A stretch of 64,000 bases of DNA from Allium sativum. Lineage: Eukaryota; Streptophyta; Magnoliopsida; Asparagales; Amaryllidaceae. The stretch spans positions 160,467,579 to 160,531,578 of the forward strand of contig CM060926.1 in the NCBI GenBank assembly GCA_030737875.1, written 5' to 3'. The translations under genes and the position numbers were made by a program. The notes below the pieces were generated by a model, which saw nothing but the letters and a program-made list of their open reading frames with translations, was not told where the DNA came from and did not search any database. Below, piece after piece: positions 46,955-59,830 of this stretch; position 1 is the stretch's first letter, and every line of letters begins with the position of its first letter.

Positions 46955-47345
46955 TTCGGTTTCAATTCAATTCGAATTCATTTTCTATTTTATTCAATTC
47001 GAATTCGTTTTCTATTCAATTCAATTCGAATTCGTTTTCTATTCAATTCAATTCGAATTCGTTTTCTATTCAATTCAATTCGAATTCGTTTTCTATTCAA
47101 TTCAATTCGAATTCGTTTTCTATTCAATTCAATTCGAATTCGTTTTCTATTCAATTCAATTCGAATTCGTTTTCAATTCAATTCAATTCGAATTCGTTTT
47201 CAATTCAATTCAATTCAAATTGGTTTTCTATTCAATTCGAATTCGTTTTCAATTCAATTCAATTCGAATTCGTTTTCAATTCAATTCAATTCAAATTGGT
47301 TTTCTATTCAATTCGATTCAAATTGGTTTTCTATTCAATTCGAAT
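46955..47345. repeat. 27-bp tandem array (GAATTCGTTTTCTATTCAA unit)
   Basis: About 12-14 units of nearly identical 27 bp, with TTCAATTC variations towards the right. Because 27 is a multiple of three the array stays open in frame and yields a long but meaningless frame (46940-47656) with a 9-residue repeat. Confidence 0.9.
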
Positions 47346-48095
47346 TCATATTTCATATTTATACGTTTTCATATTTCATATATATATCGTTTTCATATTT
47401 CATATATATATATCGTTTTCATATTTCACATAGATACGTTTTCATATTTCATATATATATCGTTTTCATATTTCATATATATACGTTTTCATATTTCATA
47501 TATATATCGTTTTCATATTTCATATATATATACGTTTTCATATTTCATATATATATCGTTTTCATATTTCATATATATACGTTTTCATATTTCATATATA
47601 TATATATCGTTTTCATATTTCATATAGATACGTTTTCATATTTCATATATATATAATATTTTCACTTTCAATATATATGTTATTTCACTTTCAATATATT
47701 CGATATTTTCACTTTCACTATATATGTTATTTCACTTTCAATATATATAATATTTTCTCTTTCACTATATATGATATTTTCTCTTTCACTATATATGATA
47801 CTTTCTTCGCTATATATATAAATTTCACTTTGCTATATATATAAATTATTTCACTTTCATATATACATATTTCACTTTGCTATATATATAAATTATTTCA
47901 CTTTCAACTTATATAATATTTTCTCTTTCACTATATATGATATTTTCTCTTTCACTATATATGATATTTTCTTCGCTATATATATAAATTTCACTTTGCT
48001 ATATATATAAATTATTTCACTTTCAACTTATATAATATTTCACTTTGCTATATATATATATAGATTATTTCACTTTCATATATATATATATATTC
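47345..48095. repeat. Compound AT-rich arrays (CATATTTCATATATATACG and TTTCACTTTCAATATATA units)
   Basis: First ~23-26-bp units of GTTTTCATATTTCATATATA up to about 47650. Then follow ~22-26-bp units of ATATTTTCTCTTTCACTATAT to about 48095, with a higher-order repeat of the block near 47755-47850 again at 47910-48010. Confidence 0.8.
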
Positions 48096-48499
48096 ATTTC
48101 ACATCACGATCAATTTTCACACAGAACACAACCAAACAAACAAGTCGTCCATGGTCTGTGGACGACGGGGAACAGTTCATGAATGCAGTTACAAAATAAA
48201 TAACTGTACAGAAAATTTTAAAGTGAGAGAATTCTCACATTGATCAGTTTCAGAAATCGTTAATAAACGATTATTTAATTAAATTAAACATGATGTTTAA
48301 TTTAACCAAACTTCGTACGAGCTCCAAATTTTGTTCCAATCCATTCTGCAGTGTAGTTCTTGCGAAGACGATTCCAATGATCCATGGTTTGCAAATTTCT
48401 GTAATTGTTTGCAAAAGTTATACTTGTTTAACCATCTAACAATTTAATTGTCATTAACATACAATTAAGTAATTAATTAACTTAGCTTAAGGAAATAAA

Positions 48500-48760
48500 C
48501 AGGTTGTCTTCTTCGTTTCAGTGCAGATCGAGAAACCCATCATCGCTCGTTTCTAGGGTTGACAATCGCAGCCGCCACAAGCTCCTTGACCCCGATCAGC
48601 TGGCGCCACCTGACGCGGCTACCAGAGGGCTCCCCATGCACGAAGATCAAGGCAACTCGGTCCACCCCTCGGCGAGAGAAACCGGTTCGATCGCGAGCCC
48701 TTTGAGGTGGAAAATCCAACACAACACTCCACGAAACCCAATCAAACCCATATGAATTTA
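48500..48760 (-). promoter_or_regulatory. GC-rich leader segment of solo LTR
   Basis: CpG-rich island downstream of the minus-strand TATA box. It is preceded by AAACCCTAGAAACCC near 48906-48892 and corresponds in position to the GC-rich leader of the E3 LTR. Sense frames are short and not conserved. Confidence 0.4.
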
Positions 48761-48916
48761 AAGCTCTTGGAACACTCTTTAATTTCTGAATTGAAAGTGG
48801 TTTGAATTGATGAATTAATTGGGTGCGATTTGAGATGGAAAATCGGGAGTTTATGGCCCTTGATTTGGCTTGGCGGTGGCCTGAAATGAATAAGGGTTTC
48901 TAGGGTTTTCTTTGCC

Positions 48917-48924
48917 CTTTTATA
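48917..48924 (-). promoter_or_regulatory. TATA box of solo LTR
   Basis: Minus-strand TATAAAAG followed by GGCAAAGAAAACCCTAG. It lies 926 bp from the LTR 5' end (49850), giving a predicted start near 48890 and an R-U5 of about 4.3 kb. Confidence 0.65.
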
Positions 48925-49850
48925 GTAATTAAATAATAATATTTTATTCCATTATTAATTTACGTTGAAATTCCTGTGTTCGAACTCCAATCCGCACCCA
49001 ACGACTGTCGCCCCTAACAAATTACCCCTATTCCGAACACAATGGGATATGTCCCGTAGGCCGATTCGACTGTTACAATCAGTTTCCGTTAAATTTACAT
49101 TTAAATCACTTTATTGAATTTTAAACGTACATTTCAATTTACAGGGGTCACATACTAACTCGAAAAATTCCAGAAAAATATTTTCTAACTTCGTATTGAC
49201 GATACGGTCCTAACAAAACTAGTTTCGACGAATTCTGAGACCGTTTGAAAAATGGCCAATTTCCAGTCGATTAAAATCAACTGAAACTGGTCAAACGCGT
49301 TTTCCTTCGCCACGCTCACATATTGATTCGAAAAATTATGAAATTTGGAATCTAGCAATAACTTAACATCACGGACCCAACAAAACTGGTTTCGTCGAAA
49401 TCCGAGGTCGTTTGCAAAATTGCTATTTTTAAGGGCCTTATATATATAAAAATATATATAAATTCCACAGCGACTATTCCTAATTTTAAACTGGACATAT
49501 CTTATCATTTCTAAGATGAAATCCCAGTTTGTTAACTTCGTTACAAAGATATAGTTATACAGATTCAAATATTTCTTGTTTTGTTCAATTCTGACTTATA
49601 TTGAATTCTGTATATTCATTTGAAATTAGAAATCGAATTTTCGAACTACCGCGCCATTTTCAATTCCTTTTATAATTATATATAATTATTATATATTCTA
49701 ACAACGACGTATATAATATATACGTTCTAATTATATTCAAAATAAATTTCCCGTCGATATTATTTAAAATAATTCATTTTAAATAATCAAATTCGCTAAA
49801 ATTGCCAAAATAAAAATTTCAAACTGGCTCGCATTTTACGGGTTGTTACA

Positions 49851-49855
49851 CCCAC
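49851..49855. repeat. Right target-site duplication of solo LTR (CCCAC)
   Basis: Identical to 44600-44604. Confidence 0.95.
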
Positions 49856-50271
49856 GTTCGCCGACGAAGGGTATGTGCTGGCAACTTCTCAGGGCTCCTC
49901 ATTCCGAACCAAACGGGATGGTTTCCACGTGTACCCGAACCAAAGGCCTTCAAGGGAGATTTTCTGCCTATAAATACACCACCAAGCATCATTTGAAAGG
50001 ATCTTTTGGCAAGTTGCTGACTTGAACTCTCATCACAACCGAATATCATCACTTTATTCAGATCATTATCATCTTTCGAAGCATATTTTAGAGGAGATTG
50101 AGTGAAATTGAGTGAGAATAATCATTGAATTTGTACTCAAATCACCAATCAAAGAAGTATAAAGTGGACGTAGGTTTTTTAATGCCGAACCACTATAAAT
50201 CGTGTGTTCTCTTTGTTTTTCTCTATTTATTATCATTGAATTGGGTGTTAGAACCATTTTTGGATCTAACA

Positions 50272-50276
50272 CTTAA
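50272..50276. repeat. Right target-site duplication of Tat element (CTTAA)
   Basis: Identical to 20635-20639. Confidence 0.9.
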
Positions 50277-53004
50277 TTATCATTCAAATAAAATAAATAT
50301 ACTTATTTTATTGAACCTGAAAACGTTTTTCATTTTTGAAAAGTATTAAAAGTTGACAATCAATATGTTAATGAAGATAAGTGTTGAAAAAGAAGTTATT
50401 TAACTTTTATTTTAAAATTATGAACCCTTAACAAATGCTTCCAAACTTTGCAAATTTTAAAAGAGGTATTTGATGTAACATTTTGCAAGAAATAAGCGAA
50501 TTCTTGGTAAAAAATTGTTTTGTTAAAAGGATGCACATAACAATATTTACTTCAGCAAGTATTAAAATCTTTGTAAAGATTCATGTTTTAAAGGAAAAAT
50601 TAAAAAATTTACGCTCCAAGATTTAATGAGACATTAAACACTTACCTTTGAATTAAGCAAGTCTTAATAAGTGTTTGAAAATAATGATAATAATATAACT
50701 ATGGTATGAAAAATATATTTATTTTATGTTACCGCTAATATTGTACTTTATAAAAGAAATAACCTTGTAGTAAATAATGGTAGCAAACTAGATAAATCAG
50801 AGTTAGGTTATAGGATTAGGTAAGAATAAGTTGTACAACCTAACATGGAAATTTTTATATCAGTCCTATAGATCAATATTTTGAAAGTTGATGTAGAGTT
50901 GTTAACTAGGTTGGAAATTTGCAACATCAAGGTTTGATTGTAAACTAGGTGGTCTTAGGTATTTTGGCTTAGAAATTAGTACGTTTATAACCTTGTCAAG
51001 CGATTAGTAATATGTACGCATGGGTATAAAGTAAGCTATGTAATTTACAATTTTCAAATTTAGGATTCATGGGTATCAATAGCAAATTTAGTGGATAATA
51101 AATTTGTAATTAATAAGAGAAATAGGGAACTTATAGGGACTGATTTAAAGGAAATTTTTATCTGTGGAAATGGGTAAATTTTCAAACATGAAAGAGCATA
51201 TAGAAATTAAATAAAGATTTACTAAATAGTCTAGTTTTGGCGTATATATTAGATTCTTATGAAGAAAAACGTAGGTGAACAATTTAGGAGAGTGAATGAT
51301 AATGAATTGACACGACCAAATTTTGGAATGAAGTATCAAAACTTCAAAACTGTTTACGCCACCTAATTGTAGGTGAAAACCTCTAGAAGAATTTTTATTC
51401 CTTTTTAGATTTTTATCATAATGATCACTAGTGGTCCCCCGTATTGATTAGAAAATGATATAAGGTGGCATTAGTAATAAATCTCTGTTTGAGCCTATAT
51501 TTTTTGGGATTCAAAGACCCTTATTAAACTTGAAATAAAGTAAGAGAAAATTTTATGGGGACACTTAACTAGCGGTCATCCACATATGTAATTTGAAAGT
51601 TAATGAGAGAAGTAGATTTGCAGCCCATAACGAGGAAATGTCTCAATCTATAACTTTTGAATATTGATCAAAGAGGATGTCTAGCTTTTAGAATGTCATC
51701 CTCAAGAATAAGAATTTAATATATGGAGTTAAGAAATAGGCATAAATGTAGAATTTATGTAGATTACCCTTTTTAGTTTGAATTATCTCTATTTTTGTTT
51801 GTTTAAGTATACATGTTTAATGTTTATAAATTATCTCTTTTGTCCTTTCTTATAGAAACACTATGTTTGCAATTATAAGGAATATACACAAAGTACAAAG
51901 AAAGAGGTGCGAAAATTTACATGTTTGCGCATAGTTTATACTGCGTGTTCTAAATATAAAAATACTCATTTCATGTAATTTTAATATGCTAATATTATTT
52001 CCTTATTATTATTTGAGAAATTTATGAAAATTATAAAAAGTTACTTTAATAGGACTTAAATTTCAACAAATCAGAGCATAGGAAAATTGTTCTGGTTTTT
52101 AGTATGAAATAGAATGTTAATTAGTCAAATTTAGAAAATTATGTTTTTAGTGAATCTTAGGATTATTTATCAGTTGTAGACAATAGGAAAAGTACTATAT
52201 TTATAGGATTATCATAGTTACCTTAGTGGTATTTGGTGGGTGCTCTGGAAATATTTCAAGGAGGCTACACCAAATTGATTATTGGACAACCATCGACACA
52301 TTTCTACTCGAACCAATTAATTTGTAATTAATGACTTTAGAAAAATTAAAATTTTATTGGGCAACTTGCAAAGGTTAGAAAAGTTAGCACTATATTCTTG
52401 GGTATTTTCCATATAATCGAGAAATAAGAATTTTGTCGATGATTTAGGCTCATGACATTTTTATACTTTTATATTTAGTAAGATATTTTCACATTATGTC
52501 AAATTTTGTTTAGGCTTAATTAGAAAATGAGGACTAATATGGAACCCTTGATGTCTCTTACCACAACAGATATTGTGAAGCACGAAATTATAAGGTTCCA
52601 CAATATTGAGCTAGATTGGTTCGAGTACACTAAGGAGAAACGTTTGGTGGAAGGCATGATTTTTTTTAAGCCTTCCTCCACTAAACTTTTGTCTCTAAAA
52701 TTAGGATTTTATGGTTGCATCGTATGTGCTAGATTAGATGGTAAGAATTTTTTGTAACACTGATGCATAGTGCACTCATATAGAAATTATATGCCTAATA
52801 TGATGTTTTTCATACATACAGCATCACAGATTACAATTTCACGTCAGAATAGAGCTCAATTTAGCATGTCTATAGTAAATAATCACATTAAGTTTGGCTG
52901 TTTTATGGATGTATAAATAAATAACTTGTTTGCTAGAGCAAATTGTGTTTTTTATCACCTTTGAAAAGATTTTTGGGACGAAATCTCTTTTAAGAGGTGA
53001 AGAA
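50277..53004 (+). mobile_element. Element A internal region, 3' part, decayed
   Basis: AT-rich and without recognisable gag or pol. The + orientation follows from GGGACGAAATCTC followed by TTTTAAGAGGTGAAGAA at its right end, a polypurine-tract context directly before TGTAACACCC. One short ATG frame at 52527-52757 (76 codons, MRTNMEPLMSLTTTDIV...) is unrecognised and may be chance. Element A could be another non-autonomous element or a heavily decayed one. Confidence 0.55.
52988..53004 (+). promoter_or_regulatory. Polypurine tract of element A
   Basis: TTTTAAGAGGTGAAGAA (with GGACGAAA upstream) directly before TGTAACACCC, the same context as the E3 and LARD purine tracts. Confidence 0.65.
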
Positions 53005-56000
53005 TGTAACACCCTATAAAATACACTTTAATTAAACGTAGAAAAATAAAATGATGACAATTGAATATAAGTAATAATAGACTAAAAATATGGATATTTG
53101 ATACATATGAATTTGGCTACTAAAGTACTACTATTGTGTTCTTGATGAGATTCTGATCCGTTTTCATATTTTATTTGTCGAAAATGGAGTCCGTAAGAAA
53201 CAAAATACGAAAAAGATAAATCAGGAATATAAATTAATAAGCATGCAGATTTGAATTCGAATTCAAATTGAATAAGCAAGAATAGAAATAAATGAAATTG
53301 AAAAAAAAAGAATAATCCATATTCGAAATTGAAATAGTGCGTATATATATAAGAAGGGATACATTACAAAGGATTAATATTGAATTAATAAGTATTTATT
53401 AACATAAAAAACAAGACGTGTGAAATAATTCTCCATTCCTCGAAATAGGAGGGCGGTCGACCGCCCCTCCTCAGTCGGTGACTTGCTCCACAGATTTAAA
53501 GGAATAAGAGAACAATAGCCTAATATAAGGGTCGATCGCCCGATCGACTGCCCTATAGAGGCAAGGTCGACCATTATGCAAGTTGTTTGATGGTGATGGT
53601 TAGTTTTTTGTTAATTATTAGAGATTAGGAAGCTTTGGATGGCTCGGATTTTATATTTTATAATCTGAGATTCGTGCACATTTTGATATCTGAAAATAAA
53701 GCCTTAGACTTGCACTCTCAACTCACATCTTCTAAATTATCACCCTCCTTTCTTCTCCTTGTTCGTCTATGTTTAGATCCAATTTGCATAGGACAAAATT
53801 ATTTTATCCTCCTCTCTTTCTCCTTCTAGTTTATTTTAGTTTAAAAATACCAGATTTACATCTACATGTGTGTATGACTCTTTTATGACTCTTATATGTA
53901 TGTAATCTTAAAAGAAGAAGGATTGGAAATGTTTGCATGACAACAATCCAGAAACTAGGAATCAACACAACTTTCTCTTTATCGGACTGTGAGTGGGACC
54001 TTTAAGTTTAATTTGTTTCTATTGTTTAATATGAATTTGAATTGGATATCCCTAAGAGGTTTGGGACTAATGAAAATCAAACACAAAAACCCCCTGATCT
54101 CTTATTTAACAGAAGTGTAAATCTATGTTTATTACTTGGGTTTGTATTGTAGATGTAAATGAAAAAAACAAGATATTTATTCTTGTTCCTCATTCAAAAT
54201 TAAAACAAATAGTCTATTTATATTCTTTATCCTTCTATTATAAATCTTAAATTTACATGAAACTAGTGGATTTAGGTGCAATAAATTATGTATTGTCAAA
54301 TCTCTGTTTTATGTATAAAATAGTAGATTTAGATACTATAAACCACATGGAACTAAAAGCTCTATTTTTGGCATAAAAATTCACCTAAAATGGAAAGAAA
54401 GAGAAATTGGACTAAAAAGAAAATATATAAAGTCATGCATTTATCTTACCCTCTTTTTGTTTATTACAAGAAAATATATAAAGTCACGCAATCATAAAAC
54501 CTAGGATTACAAGTCTATCTTTGATCATTTTGTTGTTACTTATGTACCAAATCTATAAATTTGAAATAAGATCTTGTAAGCCATAATATGAATTGTAGGG
54601 AATATGACCTGTAATTCTTTTGTCTTGAGCATAAGTTGACATTTCATCGATTATTGTGTTTTCTTTCACATGCGCCATCTATTGCTTATTTAATTATTTA
54701 TGTCTACTATATAACGTAGTGTATGTATCTTAAATACGTATTTATCACATTAAATTCGGAGTTTTGAGCTTAATGTCCCCACTAGGAAAATCATGTGTTT
54801 GTATATGATTTAATGGTCTTTAGTAATATTTAATGACATGTGGACGCAAGATTAACCCCTCCTTGTTGTAGAATTCTGCCCAGGCAACCTGTCTACTAGC
54901 AACTACAAGAATGTGAGTTAATGTGAGACATTTAGTACCATGAGCCAATTAGCGTGTGGACAGACCTAGCTCGAGAAGATATTAAGTCAGTACGCCTCTT
55001 AAGGGTAGTCAATAATTAGACTCGTCCCTCTTCTAATGGTTTTTTTCCTTAAGAGTTCATATTGTAATCATAGGTCCTGCCCTTATTAGGTATTAAGTGG
55101 TTTATGGGTCCATCTTTCTCTAATAGTTACGAGATATTAAATGCTCTCGAATGAGTTAGGTATTTTCCTGTAATTTTTCCATCTCCCCTAGGAGACTATT
55201 AGTGAGAGTCTACCTAGGGGATGTGTTATTAAGAGCTTCTTTTAACATGTACGGGAAACCACCTATCTAAGGAGAGTATTAAGTTCTAGGAGTTCACTTT
55301 TAGTGATAGCTATATAGTAACACATGGGTTAGTTGAAGGGTTTTAATGAAAAGAGAGTGTCTATCTAGAATCCGATATTAAGTGGCTACTTACTGTATCT
55401 TGCACTTTCTTGAGAGTATATATGGTTGTAAAGTCTACTAGGAAACGATGTCTTAAATGACTAGGGTCTGCCAAGTGGTATTAAGAGATAGCGAGAATCC
55501 ATCCATATTTATTTGGCATTAAGTGATCTAATGGGTTCACCTCTTTCCATTTAATATATGTATATCAGTGGATAAATATTTGTAGTTACCTGGATACCTT
55601 TAAACGTGACTGCGGTAAAAGGACACTTCCCTTTGATAGGTCATTATAGCCACCTTTAATGTATCTTTGACAGGTCATTGTAGCCTCTTTAACGTGGCTA
55701 AAGTGCCTCGCCTTGCGAAGTGATTTTGAGTTCATGTGGACGATTTATAACAAGAGACAATGGAATAATTCAATGTGGCTGTAGTATAGTGATGTGGAAG
55801 GACATTGTTTGCACATTGAACTAACGTGCTACACTAAACTGTATATCTGTGGCTCACCATATTCAAATTTGTGGAAGAAATCAAGAAAAATTATGTACAT
55901 CGAGAATCTCTTTTGTGTTGGGTTATATAAATGTCCCCTACGCTTTGCTTTTCTTTACTTCAAACCCTACAGTCCTCAATTGTGATAACACATTATAACC

Positions 56001-56381
56001 ACCTCAAATTCATACCAACGATGCTGTTAAGAAAATAATCAAGTGTTGATATTCTACGATCAATTTGAGTAGATGTGGATAAGTGGGAAATCGATGATGA
56101 AGTTTTGAAAAAATATTTTGATGTGTGGGAAGTAGTGTCAAAAGTTGTTCTCGAAACTTAGTAAGAAAAATATTATCGTACAATGAACGTTGTTGTTCAA
56201 AATGGTTTTGATAATCAATTTTAGTTGCTCTAAGAGAAATATAGACTAGTAAAACAATAGTTAAGTATAATGGAGTGAGACAATCGTTAATGCCAATTTT
56301 CCACTATGGAGTTATTTATGTAAAGTTATGAATAGAAATAGGAAAAATGCAAGTTGTTATTATTATAGATGTACATGACGC
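53005..56381 (+). repeat. Element A 3' LTR, left part
   Basis: Starts TGTAACACCC after a polypurine tract. It has no gene, and an AT-rich U3 with a degenerate repeat region at about 54780-55740 (recurring ATTAAGTGG, GGGTTCA and CTAGG phrases) precedes a TATA box at 55924. It is interrupted at 56382 by a minus-strand LTR and probably resumes at 63509. Its right end was not found, so its total length is unknown. Confidence 0.55.
55924..55931 (+). promoter_or_regulatory. TATA box of element A LTR
   Basis: TATATAAA followed by TGTCCCCTACG and, about 45 bp on, CAAACCCTACAG, a typical LTR core promoter/leader. It is about 2.9 kb into the LTR. Confidence 0.5.
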
Positions 56382-56764
56382 TGTAACGATTCGGATTTCG
56401 CGCAGACCTAATCGATTGCAAAATCGACTAAGACCGTTCAAAAACCCAAATACGCTAACTTTGGGCATACAACACATCAGAACAAATAACAGAAGACTTT
56501 TATAAACATTACATTAATGTTAAATCAGAGTACAAAATATCAGAGTACATAGATAAATAATAATACAATAGCGAAAGATAATTTACAATGAACTTAATAC
56601 AGTGCAGTGGAACTAATAAACAGATACAGCGGAAGTCTATCAATGCTTTGGATACAGCTTTAAGCTTCGATCCAGAATCCTGCTCAATATATCCGCAAAA
56701 TAAGCTACTCGACTGCCCGTGTGGAAAAGAGGGCACCCGAGTTTGCAAAGTGAAACAAACTACG

Positions 56765-56847
56765 GGTCAGTCATGGGACTGGTATGAGTAACCTTTCCTA
56801 ACTTATCTAACAATATGGCTAATCACAGGACCACGCCGCTAACGCGG
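56765..56847 (-). promoter_or_regulatory. Conserved U5 block with hairpin, 7.1-kb LTR
   Basis: CAGTCATGGGACTGGT at 56767-56782 and hairpin CCGCTAACGCGG at 56836-56847. It is about 455 bp from the LTR end, the same distance as in E3. Confidence 0.65.
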
Positions 56848-59830
56848 AACGAGTTTACTCCATTGGATTGTCATTGCATAAATTATATAAATTTTTATTC
56901 AAAACAACGCAATGCTTTTTAGAAAAATTAAATCATTATAAGACTCAAGTCCCATCACACAATGCAACGCAAACCGGAGGATAGAGTTTTACCGTATAAT
57001 GATCAAACTTGCTTGATACGTAGAAAATAATATCTTAATATTATTATTAGTGTCTAATCAGTTTTAAAATACTTCAAAGTAAATGTATCAATCCTAGATG
57101 GCATAGTACCCCATCCTACTATGTCGCCATATATAGGTTTACTATCAAAACCGTAATGTCGTATTGGAAATTGGGTTTCCATCATGAGTTAAGGCTATGG
57201 ACGATCTCCTTACCGATTCGAGACACTCTAGCAATGTCCCAGGATTCGGACGCTGGCGAACCCTTGGATCCTATAGGGCCGGTCCAGAAATACTTTAGTG
57301 GATTAGTTGCGCCTGAACACATGCTTCCCGGTCCTATTGAACCTATAAAATGGTCACTATCAACCAATAAATCTAAGGTGCCTCATTCCATCAACCACAT
57401 ACGTAAAATGTTAGGGGCCTGCAAAACCCTGATACCACTTCTAGATAGAAAGAAACATGTGCACTCCTTGCGTTCCCTTGTCCCGTTTCTGACTCTTACC
57501 GGGGTGTGAGGCTCGCGAGGTAACGCTATACAAAAAGCTATGCCGAAATAGGCTATGCTTTGATCATCAACCACAAGGCTCTACTTTTCAACAAAAGCCT
57601 TGATCATTTGCATCTTGGCATTCCACATTGACCATCCATGCCATGCGATCAATAACTACCAATATATGACCTCTGAGCTCGTGCATCCCATAGAAGGGTG
57701 TTAAGCAAGAGAATAATTCTCCGCCACCACAGATATATATTAAATAGAAATCAATTTAATTTACATGGAATGAATCCAATGTCAGACATACATCCATTTA
57801 CAAGTCCGCTCTGGGTCTAAACGAAACCGGAGACACCTTATTCTTCGTCCCGCATGTCCAATACGAAAGATAGGTTCTCGAATATCCGGACAATCAACAA
57901 GTACGTCCGGACAACTACCACTTTAACCCTTTGCTAGGAGCGACCCAGTTCAGGGCATCAGTAGTCGCCCATTCGATGTGAAGATCGTCGGTCTTCTATC
58001 ACCGTCTTCAATGTCTTCGACTTTTAATCGTCGTAGTAATTATTCAGAATGGGTTAAACCGGGTCTTTTCGAATAACTCACATATTTTATAATCAAAAAT
58101 CAGGTGCTATAAATACATATCATACGCCTCATTCCAGTTCAGAATATTCTTTTAATAAAATATTCATATTAAAAGGGAAAGATTCCCATTTATTTTATCA
58201 AAGATAAATTCTTTTAAATTTAATCTTTAATCTTCTTTTTAAAGATTCCGTAAAACTCCAGTTTGATTTTAATATCAAAAATCATTACTTTATTATTATT
58301 TAACTTTTAAGAACTTAATCTTATCTATAACTGGGTTAAAGAACCAATGTCATTTAAAACACAGTTCGCGATAAACCCAAAATCATCTTCCATTAAATAT
58401 GGAATTTCCACAGAAATCAAATCAATATATAATTGATATAAATTTCCGTATCCGACTAATAATATAAATGGAATAACGGCAAAGCCTTTTAAATTCCATA
58501 CATAGTAACAGTGTTCTTTTACAGAAGCCTATCTCGATTATTATCACATCGAATTTCCACTCAATTACAATTTAATATATTAAATTGAAAAACTTGACTT
58601 TGGAAAAATTCTTTTTAAATCTTAATAAAAAGATTTATAAATTCTAACTCATATTTTTACTGTTAATTGGGCTAAAGAACAAATGTCGTTTAAAACACAG
58701 TTCACAATAAATCCAATTCACATATCATTTTATTCCAATCACTAAATATAATTGGAAACTCTAAAAATCTTAATTAAAAGATCTATTCCTTTCATACGGG
58801 GTTTAAGAATAGTGTTATTTAAGACACCATCCACAACATCCCAAAATCTAATTCTTTTATTTAATTCCAATTAAATATTAATTAATTTGACAAACTTCAT
58901 TAAATCTTAATTTAAAAGATTTATTCTAGTTGATAACTAGTTCATTTCGATAAAAAAATATTTTTATCTTTTGTGTCCATCCAAAATGGACATAGAAATC
59001 ATCATTTTATTCTTCGTTGAATATTATTTTAAAATGTTCGTTATTTAAAAATATTCTTTATATAAAAAGGTTCTTTATGTAAAAATATTCTTTATATTAC
59101 AATGTTCTTTATTTTAAGGTATTCTATATATTTAAAAGATATTCTGAATCAAAATGCGACTCAATCAGTTACCATATAATTTCGGTTATATGGATTTCAC
59201 ACATCACATGAACACGACAATAATGATAAATAATCATTAAACAACCAATTCACATCTAGAGTGAAATTTACAACTGTGCGAGCATTAAAATGAATAAATA
59301 ACGCTCATCGCAGCCTGTCAATCCATCGATTGACATACAACTAAATATTGGAACTAGTGTATGTCAAATATCATCCCAATACCCGTGTGGGGTTTCCAGC
59401 CAACAACAGTTCATCTAAATAAATCATTGGTTAATGAATTTAACCAATTTTAATCCCGCTAATATGTTGATGATAATGAACAAAACATGTTATTATATTC
59501 CTAATGCCAAATGAAAATGTATTTTACTCGCATAATTTCCCTACATGTATCTAATGTCTAATAAAATGTAATTTATTTACCTGGCATTGTTGTTGATGAC
59601 AAATAAAATGAAAATTTTCATTTTCCTTTATTTGTATGCAATTTCTATTTTTAATTTTAATAAATAAAAAGAAATTGTTTTATTTGCATGTATAGTTTCA
59701 AATCATAACATATGAAATGCCTCTTTATTCTTTACACAAATTATAATGTATAATTCGACAATACAAATGTCACTTGTATTTGCATACAAATTCTATTGTA
59801 TAATTTAACAATAAAATGTCATTTTAATTC

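Larger units (their letters stand above)
44605..49850 (-). mobile_element. Solo LTR (5246 bp) of an E3-related long-LTR family
   Basis: Left end TGTAACGACA, right end GGTTGTTACA, perfect CCCAC flanks, and no internal region, hence a product of LTR-LTR recombination. In minus-strand order: U3 of about 0.93 kb related to the E3 U3, TATAAAAG box at 48924-48917, GC-rich leader (48760-48500), about 1.1 kb of satellite-like arrays (48095-46955), palindromes near 46670, and the conserved U5 block at 45079-44988. It is related to, but clearly diverged from, the E3 LTR. Confidence 0.92.
20640..50271 (+). mobile_element. Tat-lineage Ty3/gypsy retrotransposon, carrying two nested insertions
   Basis: A 5' LTR (20640-21338), primer site, gag, PR-RT-RH-aRH-INT and an opposite-strand gene are followed by a polypurine tract and a 3' LTR (44316-50271). 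Identical CTTAA flanks 29.6 kb apart fix the ends. Removing E3 (29159-40116) and the solo LTR (44605-49850), each with one target-site copy, leaves an element of about 13.4 kb. All coding parts are broken by stops and frameshifts, and the two LTRs differ at close to a tenth of positions by eye, so this is an old dead copy. The second RNase H and the antisense gene are hallmarks of the Tat lineage. Confidence 0.9.
44316..50271 (+). repeat. Tat 3' LTR, split by a solo LTR
   Basis: Pieces 44316-44604 and 49856-50271 together give about 705 bp, matching the 699-bp 5' LTR. They differ from it at close to a tenth of positions by eye. TATAAATA is at 49969-49976. The end GGATCTAACA meets CTTAA at 50272. 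Confidence 0.9.

Noticed and set aside
46940..47656. 238-codon + strand frame
   Set aside because: It is an artefact of the 27-bp tandem repeat (nine codons per unit) and following AT-rich repeats. The product is a monotonous I/R/F/N/S repeat with no domain.
52527..52757. 76-codon ATG frame in element A
   Set aside because: Real-looking in composition but isolated, without domain or neighbours. Mentioned under element A and not called as a gene.
57156..57509. 117-codon + frame in the 7.1-kb LTR
   Set aside because: Antisense to the LTR, in a region whose DNA is conserved with the other LTRs. No start context or domain, and no matching frame in E3 or the solo LTR.
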